Source: Arthrobacter sp. ISL-72 (GTDB lineage Bacteria > Actinomycetota > Actinomycetes > Actinomycetales > Micrococcaceae). From it: DNA of 64,000 nt. The notes under the pieces were generated by a model. It was not told where the DNA came from. It searched no databases and saw nothing but the letters and a program-made list of their open reading frames with translations. A program made the translations under genes and the position numbers. The stretch is from positions 80,288 through 144,287 of the forward strand of contig NZ_JAGGPP010000023.1 of NCBI RefSeq assembly GCF_018613755.1, written 5' to 3'. Each line of letters begins with the position of its first letter. Position 1 is the first letter of the stretch. Positions 8,350-16,275 of this stretch are shown in pieces.

Positions 8350-9197
8350 CAGGCTTCCTTGACCACGCGGTTGTTCAGCCGGCCCAGGCCCTCGATGGTG
8401 GTGACCAGGAGCTGGCCTTCCTGCAGGTACCGTTTGGGGTCCTGGGCGTGGCCCACACCACCGGGGGTGCCGGTGGCGATCACGTCGCCCGGGTTCAGCG
8501 TGATGATCGTGGAGATGTAGGAGACCAGGAATTCGGGCGTGAACACGAGGTCCCCGGTGGGGGTCTGCTGCTGGATTTCACCGTCCACGGCCGAGGTCAT
8601 CAGCGGCCCGGCGCTGAATTCGTCGCCAGTGACCAGGGCCGGGCCGAACGGGGTGGACTTCTCCCAGGTCTTGCCCTGGAGCCACTGGATGGTGCGGAAC
8701 TGGTAGTCGCGCATGCTGATGTCGTTCAGGACGGAGTAGCCGGCAATGTGGTCGGCTGCCTGGGCTTCGGGGATGCGGCGGCCGGACTTGCCGATCACGA
8801 CGGCGAGTTCGGCTTCCCAGTCCACGGTGTCGGATTCCTGCGGCAGGGCCAGGTCATCGTTCGGGCCGATCAGGGACTCTGCGTACTTGGCGAACAGGGC
8901 GGGGTATTCCGGGATGTCGCGGCCCATCTCCTTGATGTGGTTGCGGTAGTTGTGGCCCACGCAGATGATCTTGCCCGGGAACGGGACCACCGGGGCGAGG
9001 TCGGCGCCGGCCAGGGGGTGCGTGGCCCCGGATGCGGCTGCTGCTTTTTCTTCCCAGGCGGGATCCTTCAGCAGGGCTCCGACGTCGGCGAACCCGGGGA
9101 TTTCGGTGAGGGTATCGCCGTCCTGGCGGACCGCCGTCGTGCTCTGGCCGGTGCTGTTGCCGGTGCTGTTGTTGAGGCGGAGGGTGAGGAGTCTCAT
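8349..9197 (-). CDS. Fumarylacetoacetate hydrolase family protein, probable fumarylpyruvate hydrolase
   Basis: A 282-residue FAH-fold hydrolase expected to split fumarylpyruvate into fumarate and pyruvate, the last step of gentisate breakdown. The C-terminal catalytic domain shows IICVGHNYRNHIKEM, DTVDWEAELAVVIGKSGRRI with the metal-binding acids, and NPGDVIATGTPGGVGHAQDP near the end. The assignment to fumarylpyruvate rather than acylpyruvate or another FAH substrate comes from context. The gene lies directly between gentisate dioxygenase (stop TAA immediately followed by this ATG) and maleylpyruvate isomerase (one-base overlap). Confidence 0.92.
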   Translation of the reverse strand: MRLLTLRLNNSTGNSTGQSTTAVRQDGDTLTEIPGFADVGALLKDPAWEEKAAAASGATHPLAGADLAPVVPFPGKIICVGHNYRNHIKEMGRDIPEYPALFAKYAESLIGPNDDLALPQESDTVDWEAELAVVIGKSGRRIPEAQAADHIAGYSVLNDISMRDYQFRTIQWLQGKTWEKSTPFGPALVTGDEFSAGPLMTSAVDGEIQQQTPTGDLVFTPEFLVSYISTIITLNPGDVIATGTPGGVGHAQDPKRYLQEGQLLVTTIEGLGRLNNRVVKEA

Positions 9198-10337
9198 TTA
9201 CTTGCGTCCTTCGGTGTACGTGCGGTTGAAGTTCAGGCGTTCAAAAATCGGGGCGTCGCTGAAGCGGAAAAGGTCGAACTCGGTGTCTGACTGCGGGTCC
9301 GCTTCCAGGGACCACTGGGTCCAGGAGGGGACGACGAACAGGTCACCCTTGGCCAGGTTCCGGGTTTCGCCGTTCAGGGTGACGGTGCCGGTGCCTTCGA
9401 AGACCTGCCAGACGCTCGAGCCGACCTCCCGGAGGGGCTCGGTGGCGGCGCCGGCGCGCAGGCGGTGGAACTCGGCCCGGATCGTGGGCATCACGTCCCC
9501 GCCCGTGGTCGGGTTCGAATAGCGGACCGCGGCGTGGCCCTGGGACACCGTGGCCGGGTGGCCCTCATCCTCAAGCAGAAGCTGTTCACGCAGGGCAGCG
9601 TCGGTGTGTTCCCACCGGTACGCCGCGATGGGGGAGTTCGTGGTGTTCTCCAGACCCGAGAGGGGCCGCAGGCCCGGATGGGCCCAAAGCCGCTCGGAGC
9701 GGGAAACCTCCGGGGTGGCCTCGTCCGTGACGCGTTCGGTGCCGAACTCGAAGAACCCGGCATCCGCGTAGTGCACGAACGGGATATCCAGCCCGTCAAT
9801 CCATGCCATCGGGGCGTCGGTGTCATTGTGGTGGCCGTGGAAGTTCCAGCCCGGGGTCAGCAGGAAATCCCCTCGGCGCATCGCCACCGGGTCCCCGTTC
9901 ACCACCGTCCACACCCCCTCGCCCTCCACCACGAACCGGAACGCGTTCTGCGAATGCCGGTGCTCCGGAGCCGTCTCGCGGGCACCCAAGTACTGGATCG
10001 CGGCCCACAGCGTCGGCGTCGCGTACGGGGTCCCGGCCAAGCCCGGGTTGGCCAGCGCAATCGCGCGGCGCTCACCGCCGCGCCCCACCGGCACCAGGTC
10101 CCCGGCCCGGGCAGCCAGCGGATACAAGTCATCCCACCGCCACACATGCGGCACCGCCTTCGGCGACGGCACCATCGGCATCAAATCCGCGATCTCCGTC
10201 CACAACGGGATCAGGTTCTCCCTATCAAAGTCCCGGTACAGCTGCTCCAGCTGCACCGCCTCCTCCGCCGTCGGCTCCGCAGCGACATGCTGCGCAGCAA
10301 CAGATTCATGGGTTGTGTTCTCGGCGCTGATGGACAC
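9198..10337 (-). CDS. Gentisate 1,2-dioxygenase
   Basis: A 379-residue bicupin that opens the gentisate ring to maleylpyruvate with Fe(II) and oxygen. The N-terminal cupin carries the iron ligands in PEHRHSQNAFRF (H126, H128) and WNFHGHHND (H167 or H169 region). The C-terminal cupin (about 265-360) has lost the histidines, as is usual in this family. Translation starts at GTG 10337 with a strong GAGGAGG 6-7 bases upstream. It is the first gene of the catabolic operon. A TAGAGT -10 candidate at 10384-10389 has only a poor -35, and the IclR-type palindrome lies just upstream of it, an arrangement that suggests activation. Confidence 0.94.
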   Translation of the reverse strand: MSISAENTTHESVAAQHVAAEPTAEEAVQLEQLYRDFDRENLIPLWTEIADLMPMVPSPKAVPHVWRWDDLYPLAARAGDLVPVGRGGERRAIALANPGLAGTPYATPTLWAAIQYLGARETAPEHRHSQNAFRFVVEGEGVWTVVNGDPVAMRRGDFLLTPGWNFHGHHNDTDAPMAWIDGLDIPFVHYADAGFFEFGTERVTDEATPEVSRSERLWAHPGLRPLSGLENTTNSPIAAYRWEHTDAALREQLLLEDEGHPATVSQGHAAVRYSNPTTGGDVMPTIRAEFHRLRAGAATEPLREVGSSVWQVFEGTGTVTLNGETRNLAKGDLFVVPSWTQWSLEADPQSDTEFDLFRFSDAPIFERLNFNRTYTEGRK

Positions 10338-10383
10338 GTGAGCCTCCTCGGTGCTTGCGGATCAGTTCGTTTGGCGTGATCCG

Positions 10384-10389
10384 ACTCTA
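10384..10389 (-). promoter_or_regulatory. Candidate -10 of the gentisate operon
   Basis: Minus-strand TAGAGT lies 46 bases before the GTG of gentisate dioxygenase. The region where a -35 should sit is poor (tggggc). The operator palindrome at 10418-10432 would be centred near -48, a typical activator position. Confidence 0.4.
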
Positions 10390-10417
10390 GGAGGACAGCA
10401 CTGTGAGCCCCAGCATA

Positions 10418-10432
10418 TTCTGCTGAACAGAA
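10418..10432. promoter_or_regulatory. IclR-family operator candidate upstream of the gentisate operon
   Basis: TTCTGCTGAACAGAA is an inverted repeat (TTCTG, five bases, CAGAA). It matches 13 of 15 bases with the site at 11254-11268, the only other copy I noticed. It lies between the regulator stop and the dioxygenase start. Confidence 0.7.
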
Positions 10433-10439
10433 CTTGCTT

Positions 10440-11261
10440 CTAGTCCGCGTCGGCGGGATTAGCGGCGATGTCGATCTCCAGTTGGCGGCATGTCTCCCGC
10501 ATCGCGGGCACCATCCCGGCGTCGAACGCCTGGCGGAAGCGGGTGACCGGCGTGGCGACGCTGAGCGCACCCACAACGTGTCCGTTGCGGTTATGCAGGG
10601 CCATTCCCAAGGCACTGATGCCCTCCTCGGTTCCCTCAAAGTTGGCTGCAAAGCCGTTCGCTCGGATCGTTTCGAGTTCACGGAGGAAGCCTGGATATTC
10701 GTCGTCGGGAATGCTGTCCCCGCCAATTTCCGCATTCTGGCTCCGGAAGAGCTGTTCGATCAGTGGCAGTTCCAGTTCGGCCAGCATGGCCTTGCCCCCG
10801 GACGCCTTGTTGGCGGGCATCACTGTGCCCTGCCGGTCTCCAACACGCAGGACAGTGTCGCCTTCCACCGTGGCCAGGAAACGCACTTTCGTGCCCACCC
10901 GGACCATCAGGTTCACGGTTTCATTGATCCGGCTGCAGAGGAGCTCCATGTGCGGCTGTGCCAGGGACCGCAGCAGCCGTGTCCAGCTCAGTCCTGCCGG
11001 GCCCACACCCATGGCCGGGCCTGGAACGTAGCGGCGGGTTTCGTCCTGCACGGCAAAGCCGCGGTAGACGAGCATGGCAAGCAGCCGGTGGGCAGTCGAC
11101 GGAGCCACGCCCAGTTCAGCAGCGGCGTCCTTGAGCCGCAGCGCTCCGCCGTCCCGCAGGAGTTGAAGCAGCTGCAGCGCGTTGTCCACGGCCTCGATGG
11201 AATAGGTAGGTTTCTTCTGGACCGGGGCCATCTTCGTGGCGCGCGGGGGAATGTTCTGCAT
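10440..11261 (-). CDS. IclR-family transcriptional regulator of the 3-hydroxybenzoate/gentisate genes
   Basis: A 273-residue regulator with an N-terminal winged helix (about 18-80, YSIEAVDNALQLLQLL through STAHRLLAMLVYRGFAVQ) and a C-terminal effector domain (MELLCSRINETVNLMVRVG, PANKASGGKAMLAELE, ISALGMALHNRNGHVVGALSVATP). The frame is open to 11312. I chose the ATG at 11261 (MQNIPPRATK) because TATAAT ends exactly six bases before it, giving a leaderless transcript, and because the upstream extension looks non-protein. The start codon lies inside the palindrome at 11254-11268, so the protein probably controls its own gene. It sits between the divergent uptake/hydroxylase genes and the ring-cleavage operon. 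The effector is likely 3-hydroxybenzoate or gentisate (inference). Confidence 0.9.
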   Translation of the reverse strand: MQNIPPRATKMAPVQKKPTYSIEAVDNALQLLQLLRDGGALRLKDAAAELGVAPSTAHRLLAMLVYRGFAVQDETRRYVPGPAMGVGPAGLSWTRLLRSLAQPHMELLCSRINETVNLMVRVGTKVRFLATVEGDTVLRVGDRQGTVMPANKASGGKAMLAELELPLIEQLFRSQNAEIGGDSIPDDEYPGFLRELETIRANGFAANFEGTEEGISALGMALHNRNGHVVGALSVATPVTRFRQAFDAGMVPAMRETCRQLEIDIAANPADAD

Positions 11262-11268
11262 AACAGAA
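11254..11268. promoter_or_regulatory. IclR-family operator candidate in the divergent regulator/transporter promoter
   Basis: TTCTGCATAACAGAA is an inverted repeat covering the start codon and likely transcription start of the regulator. It lies next to the -10 region of the divergent transporter. It is a near copy of the 10418-10432 site. Confidence 0.7.
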
Positions 11269-11275
11269 TTATATT
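11268..11275. promoter_or_regulatory. Overlapping divergent -10 elements (regulator and transporter)
   Basis: Minus strand TATAAT (11273 to 11268) lies six bases before the regulator ATG. Plus strand TATATT (11270-11275) would start the transporter message near 11282. The two hexamers share bases, so only one polymerase can bind at a time. Confidence 0.5.
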
Positions 11276-11310
11276 GTGGTTCATCTCCCGGGGCCGGGAC
11301 AGTTGGTGGC

Positions 11311-12651
11311 ATGAATCACACACCTTCCGCTGCAGCGCCGGAGCGGCCCGCGCCCGGTCTTTCCCCGTCGATTGCACGTGACGGGCGCCAGCCCCGCTTC
11401 CCGCGCCGGTCAGTGCTGGCAGTGCTCGTCTGCTGGCTGCTGGTGGTCTTCGACGGCTACGACCTCATCGTCTACGGCACGGTGCAGTCTTCCCTGATTG
11501 CAGATACCGGCTGGGGGCTGACCAAGGCCACCGCAGGAACCATCGGTTCGATGGCGTTCCTGGGCATGATGATCGGAGCCGTCTTCGCCGGCCGCATGGC
11601 CGACAGCTGGGGACGCCGGCGCACCATCCTGGGGTGCGCGATCGCTTTCTCCGTTTTCACCATCGCGTGCGCCTTTGCCCCGAACGCGGCGGTCTTCGGC
11701 GCGCTTCGGCTGCTGGCCGGCATTGGACTGGGCGGGCTGGTTCCTTCCGCCAATGCACTCGTGGCCGAGCTGGTGCCCGAGAAGTGGCGCTCCACCATCG
11801 CCACCCTCATGATGTCCGGTGTTCCGATCGGCGGCTCCATTGCCGCACTGGTGGGCATTCCGCTGATCCCCGCGTTCGGCTGGCCCGCAATGTTCCTCGT
11901 TGCCGTCCTGGCCCTGGCCGTCGTCGTTCCCTTGGGGCTGCGGTTCCTGCCGGAGACACTGCCGACGGCACCTCCTGAAACACTTCCCGGAAATGCGGAG
12001 AAGCCGGCGGTCGCACCGCAGGAAAAAGCGGGATTCGGTTCCCTGCTGCGCGCGCCCTACCTCGGCGTCAGCCTGCTGTTCGCCCTCGCCACGCTGGCGA
12101 CGCTCTTTGCCTGGTACGGGCTCGGCACGTGGCTGCCCAACCTGATGCAGCTGGCCGGCTATAACCTCGGTTCGGCACTGACCTTTGCCCTCGCACTGAA
12201 CCTCGGAGCCGTGGCCGGATCGGTCATCACGGCCTGGGCGGGGACGCGGTACGGTCCGGTGCCGACGGCGATCGCCGCGGCCGGCGTGGCAGCCCTCGCA
12301 CTGCTGGTGCTGGTGACCGGCCCCTCCGTCACAGTGCTGTACCTCATGCTGGTCCTCGCCGGCGTCGGAACGCACGGCACGCAGTGCCTGGTGATTGCCG
12401 CCGTCGCCAGCCATTATCCGGGCCACCTTCGTGGCACGGCGCTCGGGTGGGCGCTAGGAGTGGGCCGAATCGGCGCCGTCGCGGCGCCCCAGGCGGGCGG
12501 GCTCCTGCTGGCAGCCGGTCTGGGTGTCAACTCCAACTTCCTCGCCTTTGCGGCAGCCGCCGCCGTTGCAGCCGTCCTGCTTGCCGCGGTGGGAATCAAG
12601 CTGAAAACACAAACCTCAACCTCAACCTCAATGGGAGTCAACAATGTCTGA
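11311..12651 (+). CDS. MFS aromatic acid:H+ symporter (AAHS type), likely 3-hydroxybenzoate/gentisate uptake
   Basis: A 446-residue twelve-helix major-facilitator protein in the cytoplasmic membrane. The first helix holds VVFDGYDLIVYGTV, the DGxD signature of aromatic acid symporters (PcaK, GenK, MhbT type). The loop 2-3 motif is GRMADSWGRRRTILG, and GIGLGGLVPSANALVAE follows in helix 4. I start it at the ATG at 11311 (MNHTPSAAAP) rather than at 11236, which would run through the operator. It is the first gene of a two-gene operon with 3-hydroxybenzoate 6-hydroxylase (8-base overlap) and diverges from the IclR gene. The substrate is inferred from that context. Confidence 0.92.
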   Translation: MNHTPSAAAPERPAPGLSPSIARDGRQPRFPRRSVLAVLVCWLLVVFDGYDLIVYGTVQSSLIADTGWGLTKATAGTIGSMAFLGMMIGAVFAGRMADSWGRRRTILGCAIAFSVFTIACAFAPNAAVFGALRLLAGIGLGGLVPSANALVAELVPEKWRSTIATLMMSGVPIGGSIAALVGIPLIPAFGWPAMFLVAVLALAVVVPLGLRFLPETLPTAPPETLPGNAEKPAVAPQEKAGFGSLLRAPYLGVSLLFALATLATLFAWYGLGTWLPNLMQLAGYNLGSALTFALALNLGAVAGSVITAWAGTRYGPVPTAIAAAGVAALALLVLVTGPSVTVLYLMLVLAGVGTHGTQCLVIAAVASHYPGHLRGTALGWALGVGRIGAVAAPQAGGLLLAAGLGVNSNFLAFAAAAAVAAVLLAAVGIKLKTQTSTSTSMGVNNV

Positions 12652-13894
12652 GCACGCAACATCCACGGATGTCCTCGTCATCGGCGGCGGAATGGCCGGC
12701 CTCGCAGGTGCACTTGCCCTGCGGGCGAACGGAGCCGACGTCACCCTCGTGGAACGCGCACCCGAGTTCGGCGAGGTGGGCGCGGGGCTGCAGATGGCGC
12801 CCAACGCGTCCCGGGTGCTCAAGCGCTGGGGACTGCTGGAGAAGGCACTGGAGATCGGCGTGCAGCCGAAGCACCTGGTGTTCCGTGATGCCGTGACCGG
12901 CGAGGAGCTCACCCGCCAGTCCCTGGGCGGCGAATTCGAGGAGCGTTACGGCGCCCCCTACGTGGTCATCCACCGCAGCGACCTGCACCGCGTGCTCCTG
13001 GAAGCATGCCAGGAAGCGGGCGTCCGCCTGGTCAACGACGTTTTCGTGGAGAGCGTGGAGACCGTGGACGGCCGCGGGGTGGCGCACACTGCGGCCGGCG
13101 TCGATTACGACGCGGACGTGGTGATTGGCGCGGACGGACTGAAGTCCACTCTCCGCCGCTTGGTGGCCAATGACGAACCGGTGGGCTCCGCCTACGTTGC
13201 GTACCGCGGCACTGTCCCCATCACGGAGAGCACCCCCAGGACGGATCTCGAGGACGTCATCGTGTACCTGGGGCCGGACTGCCACCTGGTCCAGTACCCC
13301 CTGCGCAAGGGCAAACTGCTGAACACCGTGGCTGTCTTCAAATCGGCATCGTTTGAACGCGGCGAAGAGCAGTACGGCGGGGTGGACGAACTGGAGGCCG
13401 CCTACAAGGACTGCGTCCCCGCTGTGCAGGACGCGCTCAAGAACCTCGCCACCGGCATCCGCTGGCCCATGTACGACCGCGACCCCATCGAGAACTGGAT
13501 CGCCGGCCGTATGGTGCTGATGGGCGACGCCGCCCACCCCATGCTCCAGTACCTCGCGCAGGGCGCCTGCCAGGCACTCGAAGATGCCGCCGTGCTGCAG
13601 GACGCCAGCAACGGCACCGTATTCACCGACGACGGAGTGGACCCCGCCGCCTGGGACGAAGCGATCCGCCGCTTCAACGAACTTCGGGCCGGCCGCACGG
13701 CGAGGGTTCAGCGGACCGCCCGCATCTGGGGCGAGTCCTGGCATGTTTCCGGTTTGGCGCGGACGCTGCGCAACCTGCTCTTCAAGAGCCGCGGGGATGG
13801 CAACTTCCAGTACAACGACTGGCTGTACGGGCAGGAGGGCGAAGGAATCCCTGCGGCCGGCCGCACGGAATCGGCCGCGAAAGTTCCCGCCTGA
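12644..13894 (+). CDS. 3-Hydroxybenzoate 6-monooxygenase (FAD-dependent)
   Basis: A 416-residue class A flavoprotein hydroxylase that makes gentisate from 3-hydroxybenzoate with NADH and oxygen. Visible motifs are the FAD dinucleotide fold VIGGGMAGLAG (14-19), the DG motif IGADGLKST (about 162-169) and the GD motif MGDAAHPM (293-300). Y106, H214 (PDCHLVQYP) and Q302 (LQYLAQGA) fall one residue away from the catalytic Tyr105, His213 and Gln301 of the Rhodococcus jostii enzyme (numbers from memory), which argues against salicylate hydroxylase. The ATG overlaps the transporter stop by 8 bases. Its product, gentisate, is the substrate of the dioxygenase encoded at 9198-10337. Confidence 0.93.
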   Translation: MSEHATSTDVLVIGGGMAGLAGALALRANGADVTLVERAPEFGEVGAGLQMAPNASRVLKRWGLLEKALEIGVQPKHLVFRDAVTGEELTRQSLGGEFEERYGAPYVVIHRSDLHRVLLEACQEAGVRLVNDVFVESVETVDGRGVAHTAAGVDYDADVVIGADGLKSTLRRLVANDEPVGSAYVAYRGTVPITESTPRTDLEDVIVYLGPDCHLVQYPLRKGKLLNTVAVFKSASFERGEEQYGGVDELEAAYKDCVPAVQDALKNLATGIRWPMYDRDPIENWIAGRMVLMGDAAHPMLQYLAQGACQALEDAAVLQDASNGTVFTDDGVDPAAWDEAIRRFNELRAGRTARVQRTARIWGESWHVSGLARTLRNLLFKSRGDGNFQYNDWLYGQEGEGIPAAGRTESAAKVPA

Positions 13895-13994
13895 TAGCCA
13901 GGCCCAGGGCAGGCCGCCTCAGCAGCGAAGGCGTTGCCTGCCCCGGGGCCCGTCGGTAACGTTTTGGGTGGAGCTCCCGGAGGAAGGACCCACC

Positions 13995-14489
13995 GTGAGG
14001 AATGTCTCCCTCTACCTGGATGTGGACGGCGTGATCTGCCCTTTCGGGGCAACAGGAACCACCGACTGGGGGAGCCTGTGGCAGATTTCCGACGCCGGCC
14101 TCCTGGAAGTCACGTATGCCCGGGAGCTTGTTGATTCGCTCAACATCCTGACCAGGACACCGGGCCTGCGCTGTGTTTGGCTCACCAGCTGGGAGGACAT
14201 GGCGCCGGAATACCTGTGCCCTGCCATCGGTCTCGCCGGGGAGGAATGGCCTGTCCTGAGTAGTGACGGGCTGGGCGGCGGCGATAACTGGTGGAAACTC
14301 CAGGCGCTGCAGCAGGACATCGAGGCCTCGGCGCCGGACCGTGCCGTGTGGATTGATGACCAGCTTGAATTCGAAGCCGCGGCCCGTGCGTGGGCGTCCA
14401 TCCTTGGCGCACGGCTGCTGTTAATTTCCCCGCATCCCCGCCGGGGATTGTCCCGGGCTGAGCTGGACGCCGTGCGCGCTTTCCTTTGA
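13995..14489 (+). CDS. HAD-superfamily protein, HAD_SAK-like
   Basis: A 164-residue single-domain HAD protein. Motif I is LYLDVDGVICPF, motif II the threonine in VWLTSW, and motif IV the acidic pair in VWIDDQLEFEAAARAW. The compact layout with a Trp-rich middle resembles the HAD domain found in Swiss-Army-knife RNA-repair proteins and in many stand-alone actinobacterial proteins. Its substrate is unknown. Translation starts at GTG 13995 with GGAGGAAGG about 7 bases upstream. The longer frame from 13584 overlaps the hydroxylase and is not real. Confidence 0.8.
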   Translation: MRNVSLYLDVDGVICPFGATGTTDWGSLWQISDAGLLEVTYARELVDSLNILTRTPGLRCVWLTSWEDMAPEYLCPAIGLAGEEWPVLSSDGLGGGDNWWKLQALQQDIEASAPDRAVWIDDQLEFEAAARAWASILGARLLLISPHPRRGLSRAELDAVRAFL

Positions 14490-14658
14490 CTGCATGGTGT
14501 TTTGTCCTTCCGGCGTTGACGCGTACGATCGATAGGGTTTCAAGCCTCCTCCGAACAACACTGATGAACGTCCAGTAAAAGCTGGCGCCATCCTGTATGC
14601 CGGGCGGGGCACGGGGAAGTGGAACTGCTGACCGTCGACTCTGCAGATTGGGCAACAG

Positions 14659-15867
14659 GTGGAAATCACCTTCATGGTGGCGCTGGTTATAGCGCTGGCA
14701 CTTTTTTTCGACTTCACCAACGGCTTTCATGACACCGCCAACGCAATGGCGACGCCTATTGCCACCGGTGCGATCAAGCCCAAGACGGCCGTTGCCCTGG
14801 CAGCGGTCCTGAACCTGGTCGGAGCGTTCCTGTCCACGGAAGTGGCCAAAACCGTTTCCGGCGGCATCATCAAGGAAGGGTCCGACGGGATCCAGATCAC
14901 TCCGGACATCATTTTTGCCGGCCTGATGGGCGCCATCCTGTGGAACATGATCACCTGGCTGAAGGGGCTCCCGTCGAGCTCATCACACGCCCTGTTCGGC
15001 GGCCTGATCGGTGCTGCGATCGCCGGCATCGGGATCCACTCGGTTAACTTCGCGTCCCTGATGCAGAAGGTCATCCTCCCCGCCATTTTCGCGCCAATCA
15101 TTGCCGGTGCCGTGGCCTACGTTTGTACCCGCCTTGCCTACGCCCTGACGTCCCGGCATGATCCGGAGACCGGCAGCAAGCTCACCCAGAAGCGCGGCGG
15201 TTTCCGCACCGGACAGATCTTCACGTCCAGCCTGGTAGCACTGGCCCACGGAACCAACGATGCGCAGAAGACCATGGGCATCATCACCCTGGTGCTGATC
15301 GCCGCCGGAACCCAGGAGCCGGGCTCCGGACCGCAGTTCTGGGTGATTGCCGCCTGTGCTCTCGCCATTGCCATCGGCACCTACGCCGGTGGCTGGCGGA
15401 TCATCCGCACCATGGGTTCCGGCCTCACCGACGTCAAACCCGCCCAGGGCTTCGCCGCAGAAAGCAGCACCGCCTCGGCGATCCTCGCTTCCTCGCACCT
15501 CGGTTTCGCGCTGTCCACCACGCAGGTGGCCTCCGGATCCGTGATCGGCTCCGGGCTGGGCCGCAAGGGCACCTCGGTGCGCTGGGGCACTGCCGGCCGA
15601 ATCGCCGTAGGCTGGCTTTTCACTCTTCCTGCCGCCGGGATCGTCGGCGCCCTGACCGCATTGCTTGTCAAGACCGGCATCGTCGGTGTGGTGATCGCGG
15701 CCGTCGCCGGGACGGGTGCCGTGCTGTTTATGTTCTTCCAGTCCCGCAAGTCCCACGTGGGCCATCACAATGCCGTGGAGGTCGAGGAGGCCGGACAGGC
15801 TGTCCGCTTCCGCAAGAAAAAGGCATTGGCCGCCAGCCGCGCCAACAAGCTGAAGGATGGCAAGTAA
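14659..15867 (+). CDS. Pit-family inorganic phosphate transporter
   Basis: A 402-residue low-affinity phosphate/metal permease of the PiT (SLC20-like) family. The two inverted signature halves are FDFTNGFHDTANAMATPIATGA near the N-terminus and LAHGTNDAQKTMGIITL in the middle. The C-terminal FALSTTQVASGSVIGSGLGRKG is also typical. About ten membrane helices are visible, plus a basic cytoplasmic tail (RFRKKKALAASRANKLK). I accept the GTG at 14659 (MEITFMVALVIALALFF); the ATG at 14674 is possible because no clear ribosome-binding site precedes either. The 169 bases upstream hold no gene. A small membrane protein follows with no gap. Confidence 0.93.
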   Translation: MEITFMVALVIALALFFDFTNGFHDTANAMATPIATGAIKPKTAVALAAVLNLVGAFLSTEVAKTVSGGIIKEGSDGIQITPDIIFAGLMGAILWNMITWLKGLPSSSSHALFGGLIGAAIAGIGIHSVNFASLMQKVILPAIFAPIIAGAVAYVCTRLAYALTSRHDPETGSKLTQKRGGFRTGQIFTSSLVALAHGTNDAQKTMGIITLVLIAAGTQEPGSGPQFWVIAACALAIAIGTYAGGWRIIRTMGSGLTDVKPAQGFAAESSTASAILASSHLGFALSTTQVASGSVIGSGLGRKGTSVRWGTAGRIAVGWLFTLPAAGIVGALTALLVKTGIVGVVIAAVAGTGAVLFMFFQSRKSHVGHHNAVEVEEAGQAVRFRKKKALAASRANKLKDGK

Positions 15868-16089
15868 ATGAAATGGTTGGAACTGGTCCAGGTGGCCGGC
15901 GCCACGCTCCTTGCCGCCGCAACCGTGGTTGTCCTGTACTCCATCGGAGTCCGCTTCACCGCCATCGCCGGTGACCCCGAGCAGTCCGCTCCTCGCTGGA
16001 TGAAGTCGCTCGCCTACGTTTGCTTCGGCCTCTGCGGCGTCGCAGTGCTGTTCGGCCTGTACCTGATCATCCCGTACTTCAATAAGTAG
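15868..16089 (+). CDS. Small two-helix membrane protein downstream of pit
   Basis: A 73-residue protein with two hydrophobic helices (about 11-31 and 47-69) joined by a short polar loop (RFTAIAGDPEQSAPRW). The ATG directly follows the TAA of the phosphate transporter, so translation is coupled. Short hydrophobic partners in this place are common next to actinobacterial pit genes, but I know of no established function. It may be an accessory subunit of the transporter (inference from coupling). The TAG stop is followed by a direct repeat. Confidence 0.75.
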   Translation: MKWLELVQVAGATLLAAATVVVLYSIGVRFTAIAGDPEQSAPRWMKSLAYVCFGLCGVAVLFGLYLIIPYFNK

Positions 16090-16127
16090 GGCTGCTCCGG
16101 CAAATAGGGCTGCGCAAATAGGGCTGC
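16087..16127 (+). repeat. Three direct copies of TAGGGCTGC
   Basis: Copies at 16087-16095, 16105-16113 and 16119-16127; the last two extend to CAAATAGGGCTGC. They begin on the stop codon of the small membrane gene. Probably a slippage duplication. Confidence 0.6.
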
Positions 16128-16275
16128 TCTGGCGGATATCGCCCGACGGGGGAATAGTTAACACTGTTTAAGCGTGTTTGGCCCGGCGTGGCTGCCGGAC
16201 CATACCGGGAGTCCTCCCGATGGTTCTATCCAGGCCGGTTCTCCCTGCCGGGAACCGCAAGCAGGTGGGTCTGTC

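Noticed and set aside
14490..14658. A SigA promoter (TTGACG ... TAGGGT) before the phosphate transporter
   Set aside because: The two hexamers are only 11 bases apart, too close for a normal promoter.
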